From the NCBI RefSeq assembly GCF_016862935.1, contig NZ_BONX01000007.1:186001-250000 (forward strand): DNA of 64,000 nt. Reading direction: 5' to 3'. This document shows positions 32,643 to 40,594 of this stretch, in pieces. The position numbers and the translations under genes are program-made. How positions within the stretch are numbered: the stretch's first letter is position 1; each line of letters opens with the position of its first letter. The notes beneath the pieces were generated by a model. That model saw only the letters and a list, made by a program, of their open reading frames with translations, was not told where the DNA came from and did not search any database. The stretch is from Plantactinospora mayteni (lineage in GTDB: Bacteria; Actinomycetota; Actinomycetes; Mycobacteriales; Micromonosporaceae).

Positions 32643-35024
32643 TCAGAGCCGGGCGCAGTCGCCGGAGCGCTGTCCCCGGATCTCGTTGCGGGCCCCGAAG
32701 TCGGCGACGTTGCCGTTTCCGCCGCACGACAGCGTTCCGGTGATCCGGTTGCCGACCAGGGCCAGCCCGTACTCGCCGGCCGCGTTGCCGGTCAGCCGGA
32801 CCGCACCGCTGAACGTGCTGCCGGCACTCGTCACCGACCCGGTGGTCCCGCTGACCTGCACCGATCCGCTGACCGTGGCGCCGAGGAACTGCACCACGGC
32901 GGCCCGGTCGGCGCTGATCCCACCGGCGACCGCACCACCGGAGACCACCAGCGAGGCACCGGGTCGTACGGTGACCTGCCCGGCCACCCGGGCGTCCTTG
33001 AGGCAGGTCACCCCGCTGGCGACGGTCAGGTTGCCGGCCTGGGCGCCGGAGATCGTCCGGGTGCAGGTCGGCGCGGAACCCGGCAGTACGGTGGCCCGGA
33101 ACTCGTCCGCCGAACCGATGTTGCCGGCCGCGTCGATCGCCCGGTGCTCCACGGTGTGCGTGCCGTACCCCGGTTCGGTCTCCTCGAAGACCGCCTTGGA
33201 GAGCCCGCCCGAGCCGAGGTTGCCGTAGACCAGCGACTTCACGACCGTGCCGGTGGGCGTGAACAGGAACGGCGTACCGGCCGGGGCGTCCGGCCAGCCG
33301 AAGTAGTTGAACCAGCCGTCGCGGTCGAGCCGGAACTCGCCGACGGTGAACCCCGGCCGGTCGTCGGTCGGCTCCAGCCCCATGGTGAACTGCTCGAAGT
33401 AGACGTTGTGCGGGGTGTTGCCGGCACCGGTCAGCGTGGCGACCGGGGTCGAGAGGGTCGCCGTGGTGCCCGCCTCGACGTTGTCGACCGTCCAGGTGCG
33501 GGTCTCCGAGGCGCCGCCCGGGGCGGCCGGATCGGTCACCGTGGCGGTGAGCCGGTAGCTGCCCGGGGCCAGCCGCAGCGTAGCCAGGTCGAGGTTGCGG
33601 CTGTTGTGCGGGTTCGGCAGCACCGTGCCGTCCAGTCGCCAGGTCACGTCCAGTACCCGGTCGACCGGGTGGGTGGTCTCGACGTAGACCACGTCCTGGC
33701 CGCCGACCGAGCGCTCGTCGGTCTGGGTCGAGGCGGTGAACGCCACGTCCACCTCCGACGGTGGGCTCGGCTCGGCGCCGACCGTCCACTGCCGGCTCTG
33801 GGTCAGCGTCGGCCCGTTCTTGATCGCCGGGTCCCGGACGAACTCGGTGGGATCCGACACCGTCACCCGTACGACGTCGCCGGTCCGGACGGCCAGGTCG
33901 GCGAGTTCCAGGTTGCGGCTGTTGCCGGTGTCCGGCACCTCCACCCCGTTGACCGTCCAGCGCACGTCCAACTCGTGGTAGTTCGGATGCTGCGTCTCCA
34001 CCCAGAGCACGTCGTTCCGTCCGACGGCCCGGTCGGTGGGGGTCGAGGAGAGCGCCATCGCGTTGGTGTTACGGCGGCCGGAGATCCGCTGCGTCATGAT
34101 CTCCCGGCTGACCTGGTCGTAGTGGAAGCCGATCCAGCGCATGATGGAGTGCTCGCTGGGCCGCCAGACGCCGGAGGTGGCGTACATGCCGCTCTCGTAT
34201 CGGCCGATCGTGCCGCCGGACTCGCTCTCCTCGCCGAGCCAGCGCCACCACTTCGCCTGCTGGTCGATCATCTGCTGCTCGGTCAACCGGGTGTGGTGCC
34301 GGGAGCCCGGCTCTGCGCAGTCGTCGGTGCAGTACGGGCCGCCCGGGTCGGGCCGGTTCGAGTACGGGTACTCGTCCTGGAGCTGTCCCAGCGAGTGGCC
34401 CAGCTCGTGCGGGCTGATCAGGGGCCCCTGCGGTGCGCCGCCCGAGGTGGTCGCGTTGGTGCCGCCGATCCCGCCGTACGTGTCGGTGTTGGCGATCGCC
34501 AGGATCTGCCGGTTGTTGGCGGTGACCCCGAGCGGCGCGACGAGCTGCTGGAGATAACGGTTCAGCGCCTGGGTGCCGTACTGCTGGAAGGTGATGCCCC
34601 GGGCGAGCGGGTTGGTGCAGCCGTCCGAGTAGTGCAGGCCGAGCGGGGTGATCCGGTTCGGGTCCGGCGGGTCGTCGTCCGGGTCGCAGCGGATACCGGA
34701 GACACCGGAGACGATCTCGATCACGTAGACGTTGAAGTAGTTCCGATAGCTGCGGTACGGCTCGATGCTCCACTGCACGTTCATGTGCCGGTCCACGTCG
34801 GCGTGGAACTTCGGCAGCTCGGCGGCGGTGTAGCCGTCACCGAGCAGGATCAGGTTGAGCCGCTCGCTGGCCGGGCCGGTGACCTGGAGCGGGACGAGCC
34901 GGGCGCTGCCCACCTCGGGCTCGGCGGCGGCCGGGCTGGGTCGGGCCAGGCTCAGCAGCCCGGCCACCAGGGACAGGGCGGCGAGGGTGGCGAGTTTCCG
35001 TCTGCTCGACGCGGTCAATCTCAT
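32643..35024 (-). CDS. Secreted M64-family metallopeptidase with Ig-like and beta-repeat tail
   Basis: This is a secreted zinc peptidase of 793 residues. I chose ATG 35024 (MRLTASSRRK) because it opens a normal signal peptide ending near AAA-EP and has AGGTGA upstream. The peptidase domain (about 45-340) has HELGHSLGQLQDEY, with zinc ligands His206, His210 and Asp217 and catalytic Glu207, the M64 (IgA peptidase) signature. Two Ig-like repeats follow (about 355-450 and 460-555), sharing H-P..HELDVRWTVNG / H-P.DRVLDVTWRLDG. After them come a further domain and a Gly/Val/Ser-rich beta-repeat tail (SGAQAGNLTVASGVTCLKDARV...) bounded by cysteines. The natural substrate is unknown. Confidence 0.88.
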   Translation of the reverse strand: MRLTASSRRKLATLAALSLVAGLLSLARPSPAAAEPEVGSARLVPLQVTGPASERLNLILLGDGYTAAELPKFHADVDRHMNVQWSIEPYRSYRNYFNVYVIEIVSGVSGIRCDPDDDPPDPNRITPLGLHYSDGCTNPLARGITFQQYGTQALNRYLQQLVAPLGVTANNRQILAIANTDTYGGIGGTNATTSGGAPQGPLISPHELGHSLGQLQDEYPYSNRPDPGGPYCTDDCAEPGSRHHTRLTEQQMIDQQAKWWRWLGEESESGGTIGRYESGMYATSGVWRPSEHSIMRWIGFHYDQVSREIMTQRISGRRNTNAMALSSTPTDRAVGRNDVLWVETQHPNYHELDVRWTVNGVEVPDTGNSRNLELADLAVRTGDVVRVTVSDPTEFVRDPAIKNGPTLTQSRQWTVGAEPSPPSEVDVAFTASTQTDERSVGGQDVVYVETTHPVDRVLDVTWRLDGTVLPNPHNSRNLDLATLRLAPGSYRLTATVTDPAAPGGASETRTWTVDNVEAGTTATLSTPVATLTGAGNTPHNVYFEQFTMGLEPTDDRPGFTVGEFRLDRDGWFNYFGWPDAPAGTPFLFTPTGTVVKSLVYGNLGSGGLSKAVFEETEPGYGTHTVEHRAIDAAGNIGSADEFRATVLPGSAPTCTRTISGAQAGNLTVASGVTCLKDARVAGQVTVRPGASLVVSGGAVAGGISADRAAVVQFLGATVSGSVQVSGTTGSVTSAGSTFSGAVRLTGNAAGEYGLALVGNRITGTLSCGGNGNVADFGARNEIRGQRSGDCARL

Positions 35025-35254
35025 CGATGTCACCTGCCGGACTCGGGGGTGGTCGGCTCCGGGAACAGGCCCGGAACCGAACCGTCGGCATAGATCATCG
35101 GGGAAGGCTAACCCGGTGTGCGGCGGCTGGTCATCCATCAACTGCCGCAAGTATCCGCCGCCGCGTCGACACCCCTGCTGACCTCGCCCGACGCCGGCCC
35201 GGACGGCCGTCTACCATCTATCGGTCGCAGCCCTGTGAACTGCTGGAAGGACAG

Positions 35255-36289
35255 ATGAGCCAGTACGCGTTGTTGATCTCCCCGTCGTCGAACCGGGTCT
35301 ACGCGGACGCCTCGGTGTCGCTCACCCGGGCCGAGTTGGCGGTCTTCGACCGGGCCGTGCTCGGCGGTCGGCTGCACGACATCACCGAGACCGTGCTCGG
35401 CGGCACCCGCTACGTCACCTTCACCGCCGACCAGCTCGACGACCGCGACGTCGCCTACCTGGCCAACCTGTCGTCGATCTACGTGCTGTTCGAGGTCACC
35501 GGGGGGCTGCTCCGGCCGGTCGAGCTGTGCCGGCTGGACCGGTACGACGACGACCTGCTGACCATTCCGAAGTATCCGGGCAAGACCAACGAGCAGTTCA
35601 CCAAGCTGCTGCTCAACGTGACCCTGCTCGGCTCGGACTTCGCCCCGCGGATGCTGGACCGGAAGTTCCGGGTACTCGACCCGCTCTGCGGCCGGGGCAC
35701 CACGCTGAACCAGGCGCTGATGTACGGGTACGACGCCGCCGGGGTGGACCACGACCGGGCGGACTTCGAGGCGTACGCGACGTACATCCAGACCTGGTTG
35801 AAACGCAAGCGGGTGAAGCACCGGGCCGAGTCCGGGCCGGTACGCCGGAACCGGCAGGTGGTGGCCCGACGGTTGCGGGTCGACCTCGCCGCCGACAAGG
35901 ACTCCTACCGGGCGGGCCGGACCCAGCGGCTGGACGTGGTGCAGGTGGACACGGTCCGCAGTGGCGAGTTCTTCCGCCCCGGCACCCAGGACCTGCTGGT
36001 GGCGGACGCCCCGTACGGGGTACAGCACGGCAGCCGGAGCGCCGGGCAGGGGTTGGCGCGGAGCCCGCTGGCCCTGCTCGCCGAGGCGGTGCCGGTCTGG
36101 GCCGAGCTGCTCCGGCCCGGTGGGGCGCTCGGCATCGCCTGGAACACCCATGTCGCGCGCCGGGACGAGGCGGCCGGGGTACTCGCCGACGCCGGCCTGG
36201 AGGTGCTGGCCGACGGCCCGTACCTGGAGTTCGCCCACCGGGTCGACCAGGCGATCGTCCGGGACGTACTGGTCGCCCGAAAGCCCTGA
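35255..36289 (+). CDS. TRM11-like nucleic-acid methyltransferase
   Basis: This 344-residue cytoplasmic protein has an N-terminal domain of about 110 residues (MSQYALLISPSSNRVYADAS...) and a Rossmann methyltransferase with LDPLCGRGTTLNQALMYGYDAAGVDHD (SAM site, residues 141-150) and the catalytic-loop motif VADAPYGVQHG. The D-x-x-C-G-x-G-T and D-x-P-Y-G pair is typical of TRM11/TrmG10-like tRNA guanosine methyltransferases, but no THUMP domain is seen, so the RNA target is uncertain. A basic stretch (WLKRKRVKHRAESGPVRRNRQVVARR) could contact nucleic acid. GGAAGGA precedes ATG 35255. Confidence 0.82.
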   Translation: MSQYALLISPSSNRVYADASVSLTRAELAVFDRAVLGGRLHDITETVLGGTRYVTFTADQLDDRDVAYLANLSSIYVLFEVTGGLLRPVELCRLDRYDDDLLTIPKYPGKTNEQFTKLLLNVTLLGSDFAPRMLDRKFRVLDPLCGRGTTLNQALMYGYDAAGVDHDRADFEAYATYIQTWLKRKRVKHRAESGPVRRNRQVVARRLRVDLAADKDSYRAGRTQRLDVVQVDTVRSGEFFRPGTQDLLVADAPYGVQHGSRSAGQGLARSPLALLAEAVPVWAELLRPGGALGIAWNTHVARRDEAAGVLADAGLEVLADGPYLEFAHRVDQAIVRDVLVARKP

Positions 36290-36378
36290 CCGCCGGCCGG
36301 CCGGGTAGACCGCTGCGCGTCGTCCGGCGAGCTACGGCGTGCACCGAGCAGGACGACCGCGGTCAGCTCGATGGCGGC

Positions 36379-36428
36379 GTGCCGGGCCCCGCCCGCCCCT
36401 GGGGGAGACGGCGGGTGGGGCCCGGCAC
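36379..36428. terminator. Long GC hairpin terminator
   Basis: GTGCCGGGCCCCGCCCGCC and its near-exact complement form a 19-bp stem (one G-U pair) with a 12-base loop, 90 bases past the methyltransferase stop. Confidence 0.85.
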
Positions 36429-36452
36429 GCCGGGTCAGCGGCCGACGCTCAG

Positions 36453-36544
36453 TGAACCTTTTTCAACCTCCCCTTGCGGTCCGTCGTGGCCGTAGGCGGA
36501 AGTCGGGGCGCATGCGCCGCGCGGTTCAGGTTGAAAAAGGTTCA
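36453..36544. repeat. 92-bp palindromic element, copy 1
   Basis: TGAACCTTTTTCAACCT opens the element and its exact reverse complement closes it at 36544, with about 58 bases between. The last three bases are the stop codon of the minus-strand M23 gene. Copy 2 (43942-44033) has the same length, the same ends and a related middle (CCCCTT-CGGTCCG near the left arm, GCGCCGCGCGG before the right arm). It could be a mobile miniature element or a special 3'-end structure. Confidence 0.9.
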
Positions 36545-37480
36545 GTAGCTGCACCCGCTGGTGGGCAGGCTGCTGGCGGCCGGCGGAGTGACGCCGTCGT
36601 AGAGGGCGAGCAGGAAGTTCTGCGGGCAGCGCAGGGTGCTGCCGGTCCGGATGCCGAAGTGCAGGTGCGGGCCGGTCGAGTTGCCGGTGTTGCCGGTCGA
36701 GCCGATCCGCTGCCCGGCCGTGACGGTGGCACCGGACGCCACCGACCAGGCGGAGAAGTGGCAGTACGTGTAGGTCGCCCCGTCGGTACCGGTCAGGTTG
36801 ATGCCCTGGCCGCAACTGCTGTCGTTGACCCGGACCACGGTGCCGGCCCGGACGGCGTACGCGGCCGTGCCGGTCGGCACCGGCAGGTCGATCGCCGGGT
36901 AGTCGTGGTGCGGGTCGTCGTACTCGCTGCGCGGCAGTGCGGCGCGGGGCAGCGGCATCGAGAAGCTGGTGCCGCCACCGGTGGCGGTGGTGATCCGGAC
37001 CGCGTCGGCGACCACGTAACCGGTGCCGCTGGTCCACCGGCTGACCCCGACCGCGTTGTAGTCACCGGCGGCGAGCGAGAAGGTGCCGAGGCCGACCCAC
37101 TGGCCACCGTTGGCCCGCTGGTTGACCGGGATGGTCTGGTTTCCGCTGGTGGTGGCGACGATGAACGGGGTGGAGTTGTTGTAGCCGGGGTCGGCCGGGT
37201 AGAAGACCTCCACCAGGTAACTGCCGGCGCTCGGTACGTTGACCTTGAACCAGGCGGCGTCGCTGGCGGTGGTGTCGGGGGTGGCGTACCGGTAGTCGGG
37301 GCCCTGCCGGTCGGTGGACCAGGTGGACGTACCCCAGTTGGCGCTGGCGGTGAAGCGGCCGGCGGTGGCGTTGTCGACGGTGACCGTCGCGGCGCTGGCG
37401 GGGGTGGCCGCCAGCAGGATCGGGGCGGCGAGTGCGGCCGCGGTGAGGATGGCCAGGCTACGTGCGTATCCGGTCTTCAT
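36542..37480 (-). CDS. Secreted M23-family peptidase with golvesin-like domain
   Basis: This 312-residue secreted protein has a signal peptide ending near ASA-AT (residue 30). A beta-sandwich domain follows at about 32-165 (DNATAGRFTASANWGTSTWS...WFKVNVPSAGSYLVEVFYPADPGYNNSTPF...GYVVADAVRI), like the golvesin/xanthan-lyase carbohydrate-binding type. An M23 zinc peptidase domain at about 185-300 has HHDYPAIDLPVP and GPHLHFGI as metal-binding motifs. M23 enzymes usually cut peptidoglycan cross-bridges, so cell-wall remodelling or bacterial lysis is likely. GAAAGG precedes the ATG. Its stop codon is the end of the palindromic element. Confidence 0.88.
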   Translation of the reverse strand: MKTGYARSLAILTAAALAAPILLAATPASAATVTVDNATAGRFTASANWGTSTWSTDRQGPDYRYATPDTTASDAAWFKVNVPSAGSYLVEVFYPADPGYNNSTPFIVATTSGNQTIPVNQRANGGQWVGLGTFSLAAGDYNAVGVSRWTSGTGYVVADAVRITTATGGGTSFSMPLPRAALPRSEYDDPHHDYPAIDLPVPTGTAAYAVRAGTVVRVNDSSCGQGINLTGTDGATYTYCHFSAWSVASGATVTAGQRIGSTGNTGNSTGPHLHFGIRTGSTLRCPQNFLLALYDGVTPPAASSLPTSGCSY

Positions 37481-37727
37481 CGGGGGCCTTTCGGCGCAGG
37501 CGAGGCGAAAAGTTGAAGGTATTTAACCAACTGCTGGCGCTCTTGGAAAGACTTCTACATCGATGTGCGACTGTGCCGCCCCGCCGGGGTGGGTCGGAAC
37601 CGGAATGTCCGAGTAAATCTGGCTATCCGGTTATTCGGCGGCGTTGCTCGGCTTAGAGTGGCGTGGTGGCCGAGCCGGTCGCCGACTCGGCCGCCGGTCG
37701 GCGACCGGGCGGGCCACGGGGGGCCGG

Positions 37728-38834
37728 ATGAGCGACGAACTGACCAGCGACGAGCCGCTCGGCCGGCTGGAGACCGTGCACACCTTCGCCGGTGCCATGC
37801 CGACCGGGGTCACCGTCTCCCGGCAGGGTCGGATCTTCGTCAACTTCCCGCGTTGGGGAGACCAGGTCGACGCCACCGTCGCCGAGGTACGGGACGGCGC
37901 CTGCGTGCCCTATCCCGACCAGGACTGGAACGAGCCGGCCGGCGACGACGACGCCGGCGCCTTCGTCTCGGTGCAGAGCGTCGTCGTCGACCCGACCGAC
38001 CGGCTCTGGGTGCTCGACACCGGCCGCCCGAAGCTCCAGCCGACCCGCCCCGGCGGCCCGAAACTGGTCTGCGTCGACCTCGACACCGACCTGGTCACCC
38101 AGACCATCCTCTTCCCCGCCGACGTGGCGCTGCCCACCTCCTACCTCAACGACGTCCGGTTCGACCTGCGCCGCCGCTCGGCCGGGGTGGCGTTCCTGAC
38201 CGACTCGTCCAACTCCGGCCCGAACGGGATCGTCGTGGTGGACCTGGCCAGCGGGACGTCCTGGCGCCGGCTGCACGACCACCCGTCCACCAAGGCCGAA
38301 CCGCCGGGCACGTTCCGGCCGCTGGTCGAGGGGCGGCCGTTCCTGGTCTGCCCGCCCGACGGGCCGCCCAGCCCGGTCGCCACCGGCTCCGACGGGATCG
38401 CGATCTCGGCCGACGGCAGCCGCCTCTACTACTGCCCGCTCGCCTCCCGCCGGCTCTACAGCGTCTCGGCGGACGCGCTGGTCGACCGGGCGCTGGACGA
38501 CGCCGAGGTGGCGGCGACGGTCCGCGACGAGGGGGACAAGGGGTCCGGCTCCGACGGGCTGGAGAGCGACGACGCGGGCCGGCTCTATCTGACCGCGTAC
38601 GAGCAGAACGCCATCCTGCGCCGGCACCCGGACGGCCGGTTCGAGACCGTGGTACGCGATCCGCGCCTGCTCTGGCCGGACACCATGTCCGTCGGCGCCG
38701 ACCGGTACCTGTACGTGACCGCCAACCAGTACCACCGGCAGCCCGACTACTCCGGCGGGGTGGACCGGCGACGCCGCCCGTACGCCCTGTTCCGGGTCGG
38801 TATCGACGCCGGACCGGTGGCGCTGCTGCCTTGA
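37728..38834 (+). CDS. Major royal jelly/yellow-family beta-propeller protein
   Basis: This 368-residue protein has features of the MRJP/Yellow family (PF03022): GVTVSRQGRIFVNFPRWGDQ, VDPTDRLWVLDTGRP, KLVCVDLDTDLVTQTI, SYLNDVRFDLR, FLTDSSNSGPNGIVVVDLASG, DGIAISADGSRLYYCPLASRRLYSV and WPDTMSVGADRYLYVTANQ. ATG 37728 (MSDELTSDEPLG) is the start. No signal peptide is seen, unlike many family members. The fold is a six-bladed propeller; bacterial members may be lactonase-like or ligand-binding. It is not obviously linked to its neighbours. Confidence 0.85.
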   Translation: MSDELTSDEPLGRLETVHTFAGAMPTGVTVSRQGRIFVNFPRWGDQVDATVAEVRDGACVPYPDQDWNEPAGDDDAGAFVSVQSVVVDPTDRLWVLDTGRPKLQPTRPGGPKLVCVDLDTDLVTQTILFPADVALPTSYLNDVRFDLRRRSAGVAFLTDSSNSGPNGIVVVDLASGTSWRRLHDHPSTKAEPPGTFRPLVEGRPFLVCPPDGPPSPVATGSDGIAISADGSRLYYCPLASRRLYSVSADALVDRALDDAEVAATVRDEGDKGSGSDGLESDDAGRLYLTAYEQNAILRRHPDGRFETVVRDPRLLWPDTMSVGADRYLYVTANQYHRQPDYSGGVDRRRRPYALFRVGIDAGPVALLP

Positions 38835-39114
38835 TCGGCATCGTATTCGATCACCTAGCAGTGATCACCGACAATGTCCACACCGGAACCGACCATCTTC
38901 CGACAGCGAAAGATCGTCCGGCGGCGATACCAGGGATTCCGTTCCGGACCGACCTGATCGGGTTATGGTAACGAGCTGTTCGGTCGGCGCGAACAAGCTC
39001 TTTGGTCGCATCTCAAGCGATTCCCGCGTCGTTTCCTTCCTGGAAAACTTCACTCTGAGCCCACCCGCAAGTTCCATGAAACGTGGCGAGCGGTGATCGG
39101 GAAGGGAGCCGGAC
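38835..39114. promoter_or_regulatory. AT-richer upstream region of the ACP/KS operon
   Basis: The 280-base gap is clearly less GC-rich than the flanks and holds no gene. Near its left end GATCAC-CTAGCA-GTGATC (38849-38866) is an inverted repeat. At its right end GAAGGGAG is the ribosome site of the ACP gene. It is the only place upstream of the operon where a promoter can lie; no -35/-10 pair is convincing enough to name. Confidence 0.45.
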
Positions 39115-39375
39115 TTGGCACAGCGAGACAGGGTGTCGACCGCCGTTCTGCGGGACCTGGCGGCGGAGATCTTCGAGGTCAACCCGGACGAGATCACCGA
39201 GGGTGCGGCCTTCTACGAAGACCTCGGGATCGACTCCGTGCAGAAGGTCGAATTCGTCGTCCGGATCGAGCGGCAGCTCGGCGTACGGCTGACCGACGAG
39301 GAGGCGGCCGGACTCCAGGACTTCGGCGACACGCTCGCCGTACTCCGGGATCGGGGCATCTCCGTTGGACCGTGA
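39115..39375 (+). CDS. Acyl carrier protein
   Basis: This 86-residue carrier protein has the phosphopantetheine site Ser41 in YEDLGIDSVQKVEFVVRIE, with a four-helix ACP layout. It carries growing acyl chains as thioesters for the ketosynthase next door. TTG 39115 is the start, eight bases after GAAGGGAG. It overlaps the ketosynthase by 11 bases. The LGIDS motif (rather than the LGADS of primary fatty acid ACPs) and the linkage to a dedicated ketosynthase pair suggest secondary metabolism. Confidence 0.93.
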   Translation: MAQRDRVSTAVLRDLAAEIFEVNPDEITEGAAFYEDLGIDSVQKVEFVVRIERQLGVRLTDEEAAGLQDFGDTLAVLRDRGISVGP

Positions 39376-40594
39376 CCGGACCCGGGCCGGCCGTCCGGCC
39401 GTGGTGGTCTCCGGGGTCGGCGCGGTCTCCGGCGCCGGCCTCGGCGCGGACGCGCTCTGGACGGCGGTGACCGAACGGCGGGTGCTGACCGGCCCGGTGA
39501 CCCGGTTCGACATGTCCCGCTATCCGGCCCGCTGCGGCGCCGAGATCCCGGCCGGCGCGGTCGCGGACCTCGACGCGATGGTGCCCGGCCACGCGTCCCT
39601 GGCCGCCCGGTTCCTCGCGGTCGCGGCGCTGGAGGCGCTCCGGCACGCCGGGGTACCGGAACGGAGCCGGGCGCACCGGTTGGGCGTCTTCGCCGGCACC
39701 GTGATGGCCACCCGGCCGATCCTGGACCAGGGGATCGGTGCGGGCCGGCTCGACGTCTCCGGTCGGGCCTGGGCCCAGCCGGACACCCTGCTCGGCACGC
39801 TCCGCGAGGTGGTCACGGTCACCGGCCCGACGGTGCTGTTCGCGCCCGGCTGTGCGGCCGGGAACAGCGCGATCGCCGCCGGCGCCCGGGCGGTCGCGGC
39901 CGGCGAGGTCGACGTTGCGGTCTGCGGCGGCGTCTCCGAACTCTCGCTGGAGATCCTCGCCATGTTCACCTCGCTGCGCGCCCTCGCCGTCGACACCGTC
40001 CGGCCGTTCGACGTCAACCGGCGCGGCACCATCCCGGGCGAGGGCGCCGGAGTGCTGGTGCTGGAACGGGCCGACCGGGTCGCGGCCCGGGGCGGCCGGC
40101 CGTTGGCCCGGCTGCTCGCCTGCGCCGCCGCGGCCGACGCGCACAACCCCACCCAGCCGCACCCGGACGGCAACGGTCTGGTCTCGACCATCCACGGCTG
40201 CCTCGACCGCGCCCGACTGACCAGCGACGACGTGGACTGGGTCTGCGCGCACGGCACCGGCACCCAGGCCAGCGACGGGATCGAGGCCCGAGCGGTGGCC
40301 AAGGCGCTGGCCGGCCGGCGCCGGCCGGTGGTCTCGTCGATCAAGGGACAGTTCGGGCACGCCGAGGGGGCCGCCGCCGCCCTGGAGGCGATCGTCGCCG
40401 TGCACGCGCTCGCCGCCGACCTGGTGCCGGGCAACGTCACGCTGATCGAACCCGACCCGGCCTGTGGCGGCATCGACCTGGTCGAGCCGACCGGCCGACG
40501 CGCCCCGGTCGGGGTCGTGCTGAGCCAGGCGTTCGGCTTCGGCGGCGGGGTCTCGACGGTACTGCTCGGAAAGGACGATCATGCCGCCGGTTGA
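39365..40594 (+). CDS. FabF-type beta-ketoacyl synthase
   Basis: This 409-residue condensing enzyme joins acyl units on the ACP. It retains the full catalytic triad: Cys163 in LFAPGCAAGNSAI, His296 in VCAHGTGTQASD and His332 in GQFGHAEGAA. The C-terminal FGFGGG gate is present. The overall pattern is of the FabF/type II PKS KS-alpha group. TTG 39365 lies inside the ACP gene end (11-base overlap), and the next gene overlaps by 14 bases, so it is translationally coupled on both sides. The product cannot be predicted: no reductase, dehydratase or cyclase gene is nearby. Confidence 0.92.
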   Translation: MDRDRTRAGRPAVVVSGVGAVSGAGLGADALWTAVTERRVLTGPVTRFDMSRYPARCGAEIPAGAVADLDAMVPGHASLAARFLAVAALEALRHAGVPERSRAHRLGVFAGTVMATRPILDQGIGAGRLDVSGRAWAQPDTLLGTLREVVTVTGPTVLFAPGCAAGNSAIAAGARAVAAGEVDVAVCGGVSELSLEILAMFTSLRALAVDTVRPFDVNRRGTIPGEGAGVLVLERADRVAARGGRPLARLLACAAAADAHNPTQPHPDGNGLVSTIHGCLDRARLTSDDVDWVCAHGTGTQASDGIEARAVAKALAGRRRPVVSSIKGQFGHAEGAAAALEAIVAVHALAADLVPGNVTLIEPDPACGGIDLVEPTGRRAPVGVVLSQAFGFGGGVSTVLLGKDDHAAG

